A stretch of 64,000 nucleotides of DNA from an uncultured Clostridia bacterium (GTDB taxonomy: Bacteria > Bacillota > Clostridia > Christensenellales > Aristaeellaceae), in the NCBI GenBank assembly GCA_934675735.1, contig CAKURR010000009.1, forward strand, positions 1-64,000. The letters are read 5' to 3'. Position 1 is the first letter of the stretch. Each line of letters begins with the position of its first letter. The translations under genes were made by a program, and so were the position numbers. This document shows positions 42,780-49,606 of the stretch, one piece after another. The notes beneath the pieces are model-generated. The model did no database searches and was not told the DNA's origin. It saw only the letters and a list, made by a program, of their open reading frames with translations.

Positions 42780-42947
42780 TTGAATCTCTATCCGAATCTG
42801 TATGCGCTGCTGGAAAGCGATTCCAACGCGCGGCGCTTATTCGAGCGCGCGCCATCTGAAATCCGCCGTCAGCTGCTCACACGGCGGCAGTCCATCCGTT
42901 CCGTCGCGGCGCTGGACGCGGCGATTACGGCGTTTGAGCAAAATTAA
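42780..42947 (+). CDS. Small conserved-looking hypothetical protein (TTG start)
   Basis: A 55-residue frame starting TTG 42780 with GGGAGGTGA ending six bases upstream, a strong ribosome site. The product begins LNLYPNLYALLESDSNARRL and continues FERAPSEIRRQLLTRRQS to AITAFEQN. It is amphipathic, Arg-rich and without a membrane segment. A GC-rich terminator-like hairpin follows the stop by three bases, so this is a complete single-gene unit. The strand and size fit a small regulatory or structural protein; I do not recognise the family. Confidence 0.6.
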   Translation: MNLYPNLYALLESDSNARRLFERAPSEIRRQLLTRRQSIRSVAALDAAITAFEQN

Positions 42948-42950
42948 AAC

Positions 42951-42974
42951 GGGGACTGCCCTGCGGCAGCCCCC
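42951..42974 (+). terminator. Terminator-like hairpin after the small ORF
   Basis: GGGGACTGCC-CTGC-GGCAGCCCCC forms a strong stem with one bulge, followed by the weak U-tract ATTTCGATTCTTT. Confidence 0.6.
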
Positions 42975-43029
42975 ATTTCGATTCTTTCAACTCAAGTCTC
43001 AACTTTGGTCAAGTCAGGCGTTTTTCGGC

Positions 43030-43557
43030 TTACTGCACCGCGGTGTAGGAAGCGGCAATCGCGTCGGCGACGGGCAGGAAGTCCGCGTCGGAAGCCGGCG
43101 TGAACATGAAGATGTAGTAGCCCGCATCGACGGTATCCATCACGACGATGCCCAGCACGTCCTCATCCGCGTCGTGGAACGCGACGACAGAAGTGCCGTT
43201 CAAATCCATCACAGTCGCGGTCGGGTACACTTCGACCAGACCCGGCTGAAGCTCTTCGGCGGTGATGGCCGCATCCAGCGCGGTGTAGGTCAGAACAAGC
43301 ACCTGGCTCTCGTCGGCAGACGAGGCGACAAACGCATAGCCCTCCGCAATCTCATCGTCGGTCAGCTCGCCGATTTCCCAATCGGCCGGAATATAGAACT
43401 GGAAGCCGTCGCCCTCAATCAGCTGGCCGTCGGCGGTCAGATCGGCCAGCGCGGCCTGCTCGGCAGCCTCGTCCACCTCGGGCACGCTCTCGGCCATCGC
43501 CGCAGCGCCGAAGCACAGGGTCAGCACAGCCAACAGCATCGCAAGCATCTTTTTCAT
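43030..43557 (-). CDS. Small secreted protein of unknown function
   Basis: A 175-residue exported protein. ATG 43557 gives the signal peptide MKKMLAMLLAVLTLCFGAAA with likely cleavage at AMA-ES. The mature part is acidic, with GDGFQFYIPADWEIGELTDD, which resembles the start of the DUF/PsbP-like folds seen in small clostridial secreted proteins. A second beta-rich half follows (VVAFHDADEDVLGIVVMDTV). No catalytic motif is recognised. It is a single-gene unit with its own promoter. Confidence 0.7.
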   Translation of the reverse strand: MKKMLAMLLAVLTLCFGAAAMAESVPEVDEAAEQAALADLTADGQLIEGDGFQFYIPADWEIGELTDDEIAEGYAFVASSADESQVLVLTYTALDAAITAEELQPGLVEVYPTATVMDLNGTSVVAFHDADEDVLGIVVMDTVDAGYYIFMFTPASDADFLPVADAIAASYTAVQ

Positions 43558-43606
43558 GGAAAAATCCATCCTTTCGTCGCTCCGTTGGAGCGGTTTTATT
43601 GGTAAC

Positions 43607-43635
43607 AGTATAGACCAAAATTTTCCCTCATGCAA
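43607..43635 (-). promoter_or_regulatory. Promoter of the small secreted protein
   Basis: On the minus strand TTGCAT (43635-43630), 17 bases, TATACT (43612-43607), about 50 bases before the start. Confidence 0.6.
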
Positions 43636-43717
43636 GCATTTTTGCACGAACGACGTTTTTTTTGCACGAATGACATCGTTTCCGCCCAAAAAGGCCCTCA
43701 CATTGTCCCCTTGTTTA

Positions 43718-43726
43718 TGTTATACT
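43718..43726 (+). promoter_or_regulatory. Extended -10 promoter of the LytTR two-component operon
   Basis: TGTTATACT is an extended -10 element 43 bases before the response-regulator start. The -35 region is weak. Confidence 0.55.
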
Positions 43727-43768
43727 GAACTGTCATCAAATTGTTTGGGGGAAGAAGGGCCTTTTCGC

Positions 43769-44488
43769 ATGCTCATCCGTATCGCCATCGTGGACGACCA
43801 GCCGCAGGAGCGCGAGATGCTCCGCCAGGATTTGCTGGTGCGCGTGCCCGCCGGCACAAGCATCGCCTGCTTTGACAGCAGCGAGGCGTTTTTGAGCGGC
43901 TTTGCGCCGGGGGATGATTCGCTGATTTTTCTGGATATCTGCATGGACGGCATGAACGGCATCGAAGCCGCCCAGCGGGTGCGCCAGCGCAGCGCGCGCT
44001 GCCTGATTGTGTTTTTAACCTCGTCGAAGGAATATGCGTTCGACGCGTTCCCGATTCATCCGTTCGACTATCTGGTCAAGCCCTATCGAACGGACAGGCT
44101 CGAGCACGTGCTTTCGGGCGCCATTCGCTTAATGGAGGAGACCGAGCCGCAGGTGGAAATCCGTCTGCCGCGCCAGACCGTGCGCCTGCCGCACGGGCAG
44201 ATTGCCGCCGTCGCCTCCCACGGGCACACGCTCGAAGTGTTCACCGTCTCGGGTGTCTGCCTGAAAAGCTCGCAGACCTTCGCCGAGCTGGAGACCGCCT
44301 TACAGGGCGACGAGCGGTTTCTGCCCTGCAACCGCGGCGTGCTCATCAACATGGACGAGGCGCTCAAGCTGGAAAGCGACAGCATCATCCTCACCAACGG
44401 CATGCGCTTCCCGCTGCGCCAGCGCAACCGTCTCGATTTAATCAAACGCTTTTCCGAGTACCAAATCAAACGCATGAAAAGGGGGTAA
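43769..44488 (+). CDS. LytTR family response regulator
   Basis: A 239-residue AgrA/LytR-type regulator. The receiver has Asp-Asp in IAIVDDQPQE, phosphoacceptor Asp in LIFLDICMDGMNG (about 57), Thr in VFLTSS and Lys in DYLVKPY. A C-terminal LytTR DNA-binding domain follows (RQTVRLPHGQIAAVASHGHT, then FLPCNRGVLINMDEALKLE and LRQRNRLDLIKRF). ATG 43769 was chosen because the receiver begins there; a longer frame adds 71 unrelated residues. It is followed six bases later by its kinase gene. Confidence 0.92.
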   Translation: MLIRIAIVDDQPQEREMLRQDLLVRVPAGTSIACFDSSEAFLSGFAPGDDSLIFLDICMDGMNGIEAAQRVRQRSARCLIVFLTSSKEYAFDAFPIHPFDYLVKPYRTDRLEHVLSGAIRLMEETEPQVEIRLPRQTVRLPHGQIAAVASHGHTLEVFTVSGVCLKSSQTFAELETALQGDERFLPCNRGVLINMDEALKLESDSIILTNGMRFPLRQRNRLDLIKRFSEYQIKRMKRG

Positions 44489-44494
44489 ACCGCC

Positions 44495-45799
44495 GTGCTT
44501 CTGGCCCGATACATTGCCGAATTTGCCATGCTCTACCCTGCCGCGCTGCTGTGTTATCTGCCGCTTTCGGGCTTTCTTCGCATGCGGGTCAAGGCGCTCT
44601 GCCCGCTGGTCGGCGCGGTGGTCACGGCGTTTGTGCTGCTGGGCGCGCTCGTCTGCCGCCATTTTCATTTGGCGACCAACGCGCTGCTGCTCCCGATGAT
44701 GGCGCCGTTTCTGCTGCTGTATGTGAAATCCGTCAAACTGACGCTGCCCAAAGCGTTGTTTGTGTTTTTCACCGCGGCGATGCTCACGGCGTTTTCCACC
44801 ACGCTGACCAACTACCTCTGCGCGCCGATTGAGCTGTATAACGACGAGCCGGTGTTCGCGCTCTCCTCGGGGCTCATCTGTCTGGCGGTGTCGTTTGTGG
44901 TGCTGGTGATTTTTTCGCTGCTCTTCCGCAAAAAAATCCACTGGATGCTCTGCCACGTCAGCTTCACCTCCATCTGGCGGGCGCTGTTTGCCGCGCCGCT
45001 GTTTCTGACGGTCGTTTTCATCTGGATTACGCCGTGGTATCCCTCCGTCGTGCTGACGGGCCGCGTGCGGGAAATCAGCGTCGTGCTGCTCATCAGCTTT
45101 CTGGGCGATTTGCTGTGGTTTTACTACTTCGTCTATCTGACGACGCGCAAAATGACGGAGGCCGTCGAACTGCAGGCACAGAACCAGCTGCTGGGCATGG
45201 AAAACACGCGCTACCGCGAGCTGCGCGAGCACATGGACGCGACGCGCCGGCTGCGCCACGACTTCCGCCAGCACCTGCACGTCATCGCGGGGCTGAACGA
45301 GGCGAAGGAATACGACAAGCTGACGGCGTATCTGGCCGAATACGAGGGGCGGCTGGCGAGTCCGCACCCGATTCTGTGCGCCAACGCCGCGCTGGACGCG
45401 ATTGCGGGCCACTATCAGCACATTGCCGAGAACCAGAACACGAAGGTGTTTTGGCGGCTGGAACTGCCCGAGCGCCTGCCGATAGACGAAGTGGATTTGT
45501 GCATGATGCTGGGCAACCTGATGGAAAACGCGCTGCGCGCGGTTTGCGCCCTGCCGGCGGAAGCGCGGGAAGTGACGGTGATTTCGAGCATGATCAGCGA
45601 CGCGATGCTCGGCCTGTCGGTGGAAAACGGCTATATCGGGGATATCGTGTTCGGCCGCAACGGCCTGCCCGTCTCCCGCAAGCGCGGCCACGGCATCGGC
45701 CTGCCTTCCGTCGCCGCGACGGTCAAGCGCTACAACGGCACGCTCTCCGTCACCGCCAAAGACGGCCGTTTCGGCGTGCACATTCTGCTGAGCTTGTAA
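44495..45799 (+). CDS. GHKL-type sensor histidine kinase (AgrC-like)
   Basis: A 434-residue kinase starting GTG 44495, with GGGGG nine bases upstream. Six hydrophobic segments occupy the first 220 residues. The phosphoacceptor helix is TRRLRHDFRQHLHVIAGL (His near residue 254). The GHKL ATPase domain shows N-box MMLGNLMENALRA and G2 RGHGIGLPSV. This is the AgrC-type pattern that partners LytTR regulators and often senses peptides; no peptide precursor gene is visible nearby. The stop codon is followed at once by a palindromic repeat arm. Confidence 0.9.
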   Translation: MLLARYIAEFAMLYPAALLCYLPLSGFLRMRVKALCPLVGAVVTAFVLLGALVCRHFHLATNALLLPMMAPFLLLYVKSVKLTLPKALFVFFTAAMLTAFSTTLTNYLCAPIELYNDEPVFALSSGLICLAVSFVVLVIFSLLFRKKIHWMLCHVSFTSIWRALFAAPLFLTVVFIWITPWYPSVVLTGRVREISVVLLISFLGDLLWFYYFVYLTTRKMTEAVELQAQNQLLGMENTRYRELREHMDATRRLRHDFRQHLHVIAGLNEAKEYDKLTAYLAEYEGRLASPHPILCANAALDAIAGHYQHIAENQNTKVFWRLELPERLPIDEVDLCMMLGNLMENALRAVCALPAEAREVTVISSMISDAMLGLSVENGYIGDIVFGRNGLPVSRKRGHGIGLPSVAATVKRYNGTLSVTAKDGRFGVHILLSL

Positions 45800-45800
45800 G

Positions 45801-45868
45801 GATGTTGGGGCAACGATTGGGGCGTTGCCCCAAACCCCACCAAGAACCTGAGGTTCTTGGATTTCCCA
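45801..45868. repeat. Palindromic repeat, right-arm type, after the kinase stop
   Basis: TTGGGGCGTTGCCCCAA and CCAAGAACCTGAGGTTCTTGG hairpins. The first base follows the TAA stop, as with other copies. Confidence 0.82.
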
Positions 45869-45971
45869 AATATAAATCTGTCTAAATATTCTATCATTGC
45901 GCGTCCGTCGTATTTCGCGTTTCTTTCAAAATCCGCCGATTTTCCGTCAGGCGCAAAACGCCTCCCCGTTT

Positions 45972-46631
45972 TCACAGCACCTCAAACTCATTCTTCCGAT
46001 AGTCGATAAGGCCCTCTTCTTTCATTTTACTCATCTGCGCCGACAGCGCGCTGCGCTCCACGCCGAGATAATCCGCCAATTCCTGCCGATTAAACGGAAT
46101 CGTGAAGCGACTGCTCCCCGTGCGGATGGCCTGCTGGGAGAGATAGGACAGCAGCCGCGCGCGAATCGTTCGGGCGGAGATATTCATCATCCGCTGGGAG
46201 AGCGTCACGTTTTTCTTGGCCGTGATGCGAAGCAGGTTGCGGAGCAGCAGCGCCTGCTCGGCGGAAAGGCCCTGCCCTCCCTCCAGCAGGCGGCCGATAT
46301 CCACATGCATGACCCGCGTAGCGGTATCCGCCGTGACGGAGACCATCAGCGGCTCGCCGGGCAGGCAGGCATACGCCTCGGCGAACACCTCGCCCGGCTC
46401 AAGCCGCTCGATGATGCTTCGGTTGCCCCACGCGTCGCAAAGCTCGATGGTCGCGCGGCCCCAGAGCACGACGCCCATCGTGGCGGTCGTCTCCCCCGCA
46501 TGGCAAATGGTTGCCCCGCGCGCATAGGTTTTGATGCCCGGCGAAAGCTCGTCGAGCATTTTTTGTATCTGCGCCGCATCCGCGCCGCGAAAAACGGGCG
46601 TGTTTTCGAGCGGAAAATCCCTGACGTCCAT
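45972..46631 (-). CDS. Crp/Fnr family transcriptional regulator
   Basis: A 219-residue Crp/Fnr-fold protein. The N-terminal cyclic-nucleotide-like sensor domain (residues 10-115) includes GATICHAGETTATMGVVLWG and LEPGEVFAEAYA; it lacks the cysteine cluster of FNR. A dimer helix (LLRNLLRITAKKNV) and a C-terminal winged helix-turn-helix (FNRQELADYLGVERSALSAQ, MSKMKEEGLIDY) follow. It is divergent from a ferredoxin gene with an inverted repeat between them. Clostridial regulators in this position (HcpR-like) respond to nitric oxide or redox stress; that function is inferred from context. Confidence 0.88.
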   Translation of the reverse strand: MDVRDFPLENTPVFRGADAAQIQKMLDELSPGIKTYARGATICHAGETTATMGVVLWGRATIELCDAWGNRSIIERLEPGEVFAEAYACLPGEPLMVSVTADTATRVMHVDIGRLLEGGQGLSAEQALLLRNLLRITAKKNVTLSQRMMNISARTIRARLLSYLSQQAIRTGSSRFTIPFNRQELADYLGVERSALSAQMSKMKEEGLIDYRKNEFEVL

Positions 46632-46658
46632 GTTTTTCCTCCTGCCGTGTCGTCGTTT

Positions 46659-46674
46659 TGTTGGAAGTACAACA
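46659..46674. promoter_or_regulatory. Candidate Crp/Fnr-type operator
   Basis: The perfect inverted repeat TGTTG-N6-CAACA is a typical Crp/Fnr-family half-site arrangement, 28 bases upstream of the regulator gene and 64 bases upstream of the ferredoxin start. A TATACT -10-like element for the ferredoxin lies at 46696-46701. Confidence 0.6.
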
Positions 46675-46737
46675 TACTTTTCCCGCTTATGATACTATAC
46701 TGAATCCCGACAATCAAGAAAATTTGGAGTGATTTTG

Positions 46738-47457
46738 ATGATTCGCAAGATTATTCATATCGACGAAGCGCGCTGCAACGGCTGCGGCGCATGCGCGAAC
46801 GCCTGCCACGAGGGCGCGATTGCGATGGTCAACGGCAAGGCCAAACTCATCCGCGACGATTACTGCGACGGGCTGGGCAACTGTCTGCCCGTCTGCCCGA
46901 CGGGCGCGATTACCTTTGAAGAGCGCGAGGCCGCGGCGTATGACGAGGCCGCCGTGGCCGTGCACATGGAGGCACGCAAGCAGGAACAGCAGGCCGCGCA
47001 CGCGGGCGGGTGCCCGGGCAGCCGCATCCGCCAGTTCAACATGACGGCGGACGCGCGCGACGCCGCGCCGACAGGCGGGGACATGCCCTCCCAGCTGCGC
47101 CAGTGGCCCGTTCAAATCAAGCTTGCGCCGATTCACGCGCCGTATTTCGACGGGGCAAACCTGCTCGTCGCGGCGGACTGCACGGCCTACGCCTACGGCA
47201 ATTTCCATCGGGATTTCATCCGCGGCCGCGTGACGCTGGTCGGCTGCCCGAAGCTGGACATGGTGGATTACAGCGAAAAGCTGACCGAGATTCTGCGCCG
47301 CAACGACGTGAAGAGCCTGACGGTCGTGCGCATGGAAGTGCCCTGCTGCGGCGGCATCGAGGCGGCGGCGAAGAACGCGCTGAAGGCCAGCGGCAAGTTC
47401 ATCCCGTGGCGCGTGGTGACGCTTTCCATCGACGGAAAGATTTTGAGCGACTGCTGA
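46738..47457 (+). CDS. 4Fe-4S ferredoxin-type protein (two-cluster N-terminal domain with extended C-terminus)
   Basis: A 239-residue protein. Two CxxCxxCxxxC cluster motifs are visible: CNGCGACANAC with a final CHEGAI, and the CDGLGNCLPVCPTGAI segment. A linker with a GGCPGSRIRQF motif and a C-terminal half (LLVAADCTAYAYGNFHRDF, LVGCPKLDMVDYSEKL, PCCGGIEAAAKNAL) follow, a pattern seen in ferredoxin-like proteins encoded next to hybrid cluster protein genes in Clostridia. ATG 46738 follows GGAG; the earlier GTG has none. It probably transfers electrons in redox or nitrosative stress, given the adjacent Crp/Fnr regulator. An intrinsic terminator follows. Confidence 0.88.
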   Translation: MIRKIIHIDEARCNGCGACANACHEGAIAMVNGKAKLIRDDYCDGLGNCLPVCPTGAITFEEREAAAYDEAAVAVHMEARKQEQQAAHAGGCPGSRIRQFNMTADARDAAPTGGDMPSQLRQWPVQIKLAPIHAPYFDGANLLVAADCTAYAYGNFHRDFIRGRVTLVGCPKLDMVDYSEKLTEILRRNDVKSLTVVRMEVPCCGGIEAAAKNALKASGKFIPWRVVTLSIDGKILSDC

Positions 47458-47463
47458 GCTTTC

Positions 47464-47497
47464 GGATTCCCAAACTTCTTGGGAATCCCTTTTTTTC
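47464..47497 (+). terminator. Rho-independent terminator of the ferredoxin gene
   Basis: GGATTCCCAA-ACTTC-TTGGGAATCC followed by CTTTTTTT, 7 bases after the stop. Confidence 0.92.
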
Positions 47498-47514
47498 TCC
47501 CTCTTCTCCCCCGC

Positions 47515-47543
47515 TGGACAGCGTTTCTCTGTTCTGTTATAAT
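47515..47543 (+). promoter_or_regulatory. Sigma-A promoter of the sugar transferase gene
   Basis: TGGACA (47515-47520), 17 bases, TATAAT (47538-47543), about 43 bases before the start codon. Confidence 0.85.
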
Positions 47544-47586
47544 ATGAGATAATCATTTTGACATGCTTGCCCGAAAGGAGCAGCCT

Positions 47587-48975
47587 ATGGATTCATCTCA
47601 TCTCTCCGCCCGTGCGCACACGCTGCTGACGGCGGCGCTCAGCTATATCGGTTTCATCGCGGCGTATTTCATCCGCTTTTACGTTCTGCCCGGCATTTTC
47701 AATTACAGCTTCACGACGTACAGCCTGATGGGCCTGTGCTCGGCGCTGCTGCATTACGTGATTTACAGCCTGCTCTTCTACCCGCAGATGAACCTCTACC
47801 GCCGCTACACCAAATTGCTTCAGCGCACAATGCTCTGCGAAATCGTCTGCGCGGGGCTGACGCTGTCGGTGCTGTTTCTGGTCAACCTGCCGCGCGTCTC
47901 GCGCCTGGCCGTGTTCATCGCTGCCATCATCAACACGGTGCTCATCGGCGCGAAGCACTACATCGTGCTGCGCGTCTATTCCGCGCTCCACCGCAGCGGC
48001 ATTTATCAGCGCAACACGCTGCTCATCGGCGAAGGCCCGACGGCCCAGCGCTACGCCGCCACCGTGCTGACCCAGCCGGAAGCGGGCCACCACATGGTCG
48101 GCTATGTCGCCGCGTGGGCCTATGAGCCGGGCAGCAAACGTCTGGGCGGTTACGACGATTTGGAAAGCGTGCTCGCCGCCACGCCCGCGGACGAGGCCAT
48201 CATCGCCCTGCCCGCGCACGAATACATCCGGCTGGACAAAATCATCAGCCTGTGCGAAAAATACGGCGTGCCGCTGCGCATCATCCCCTGCTATGAGGAG
48301 CGCATCAGCTACCAGATTGTGACCAGCAAGTTTGAGGATATCCAGATGATCGGCATCCGCGATATCCCCCTCAACCGGCTCTACAACGCGTTCATCAAGC
48401 GGCTGTTTGACATCGTGATTTCGTCGCTGGCGCTGATTCTGCTCTCCCCGCTGATGCTCGTCGTGGCCATCGGTGTGCGTCTCTCCACCCACGACACGGT
48501 TTTCTTCACGCAGACGCGCATCGGCAAAAACAAGAAGCCTTTCAAAATGCTCAAGTTCCGCAGCATGCGCACCAACGACACGGAGGACAGCGCCTGGTCC
48601 ACCAATGAGGACGACCGCCGCACCTTCTTCGGCGCGCTGATTCGCAAGCTCTCCATCGACGAGCTGCCCCAGCTCATCAACGTGCTCAAGGGCGACATGA
48701 GCATCGTCGGCCCGCGGCCGGAGATTCCCCACTTTGTCGAGCAGTTCCGCGACGAAGTGCCGCTTTACATGATTCGCCACATGGTCAAGCCCGGCATGAC
48801 GGGGCTGGCTCAGGTGAGCGGCTATCGCGGCGACACCTCCATCCGCGGGCGCATCGACTGCGACATCGCCTACATCGAAAACTGGACGATATGGGTCGAT
48901 ATCCGCATCATCCTGCGCACGTTCACCTCGCTGATTAACGAAGAGACCCTGCCGCCGATGCACCGCACGAAATAA
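47587..48975 (+). CDS. Undecaprenyl-phosphate sugar phosphotransferase (exopolysaccharide initiation)
   Basis: A 462-residue polyisoprenyl-phosphate hexose-1-phosphate transferase (WcaJ/CpsE type). Four hydrophobic helices span residues 10-130, then a nucleotide-sugar-like Rossmann segment (LLIGEGPTAQRYAATVL). The catalytic domain begins at KRLFDIVISSLALILLSPL and carries FKMLKFRSM, KLSIDELPQLINVLKGDMSIVGPRPE and the VKPGMTGLAQVSGYRG segment. It moves a sugar phosphate to undecaprenyl phosphate to start a surface polysaccharide. ATG 47587 follows AAAGGAG. No further polysaccharide genes are adjacent. Confidence 0.93.
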   Translation: MDSSHLSARAHTLLTAALSYIGFIAAYFIRFYVLPGIFNYSFTTYSLMGLCSALLHYVIYSLLFYPQMNLYRRYTKLLQRTMLCEIVCAGLTLSVLFLVNLPRVSRLAVFIAAIINTVLIGAKHYIVLRVYSALHRSGIYQRNTLLIGEGPTAQRYAATVLTQPEAGHHMVGYVAAWAYEPGSKRLGGYDDLESVLAATPADEAIIALPAHEYIRLDKIISLCEKYGVPLRIIPCYEERISYQIVTSKFEDIQMIGIRDIPLNRLYNAFIKRLFDIVISSLALILLSPLMLVVAIGVRLSTHDTVFFTQTRIGKNKKPFKMLKFRSMRTNDTEDSAWSTNEDDRRTFFGALIRKLSIDELPQLINVLKGDMSIVGPRPEIPHFVEQFRDEVPLYMIRHMVKPGMTGLAQVSGYRGDTSIRGRIDCDIAYIENWTIWVDIRIILRTFTSLINEETLPPMHRTK

Positions 48976-49045
48976 TTTCCGACATTTATCCAATCCGACA
49001 TAAAACAACATAATTGGATGTGTTCATTTTGGGCCTTTCGGGATA

Positions 49046-49059
49046 TGATATTTATATCA
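49046..49059. promoter_or_regulatory. Possible operator of the XRE regulator
   Basis: The inverted repeat TGATAT-TT-ATATCA lies 25 bases before the regulator start, within the probable promoter, which suggests autoregulation. Confidence 0.4.
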
Positions 49060-49083
49060 TCAACTTGTCGGGAGGAACTCGGA

Positions 49084-49470
49084 ATGCACGTTTCATTTAA
49101 GGCCATCGGCCGCAACATCCGCGCCGCGCGCACGGAGCTGGGTCTGACTCAGGAAGAAGCCGCCGACCGTCTCAAGATTTCTCAACTCCACTTCGGCCGC
49201 CTCGAGCGCGGCGAGCGCCCCGCGTCGCTGGAAATGCTGGCGCAGATTGCCGTCATCTTCGGCGTTTCGCTCACGTCCCTGCTCAACGGCTGCCTGATGG
49301 GCGAGGATTTTGAGCAGCGCCCCGCCTCCGGCCCGGAATCGCTCGGCATGACCATCGCCTCCATCGCCAACGGCTGCTCGTCCAAGGCCCAGCGGCTGAT
49401 GCTCGAGCTTTGCCGCGCCGTGGCGCAGAGCGATAAGCTGCCCGAAGCCGATACGAAGGATGAAGCGTAA
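49084..49470 (+). CDS. XRE family transcriptional regulator
   Basis: A 128-residue protein with an N-terminal Cro/CI helix-turn-helix (IGRNIRAARTELGLTQEEAA, DRLKISQLHFGRLERGERPA). A short C-terminal helical part (SSKAQRLMLELCRAVAQSD) follows. GGGAGGA lies upstream of ATG 49084, and the longer frame at 49018 adds unrelated residues. It is chromosomal and monocistronic. The convergent anti-sigma gene and a shared hairpin follow. Targets are unknown. Confidence 0.85.
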   Translation: MHVSFKAIGRNIRAARTELGLTQEEAADRLKISQLHFGRLERGERPASLEMLAQIAVIFGVSLTSLLNGCLMGEDFEQRPASGPESLGMTIASIANGCSSKAQRLMLELCRAVAQSDKLPEADTKDEA

Positions 49471-49569
49471 AAAGCAGCCCGAGGCCGACCGCGCCTGCGC
49501 CGCAATTTGCAAAAACCAAAAGCTTCGCACACGGATGTTTCGTGCTGTTCCCTGCGAGCAAACAATAAG

Positions 49570-49596
49570 CCCCTTCCGAACGAATGTCGGGAGGGG
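49570..49596. terminator. Terminator hairpin between convergent genes
   Basis: CCCCTTCCGA-ACGAATG-TCGGGAGGGG (one mismatch), followed on the minus strand by TTATTGTTT and on the plus strand by TGTTGTTGTCTT. It serves the anti-sigma gene and possibly the XRE gene. Confidence 0.65.
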
Positions 49597-49606
49597 TGTT
49601 GTTGTC

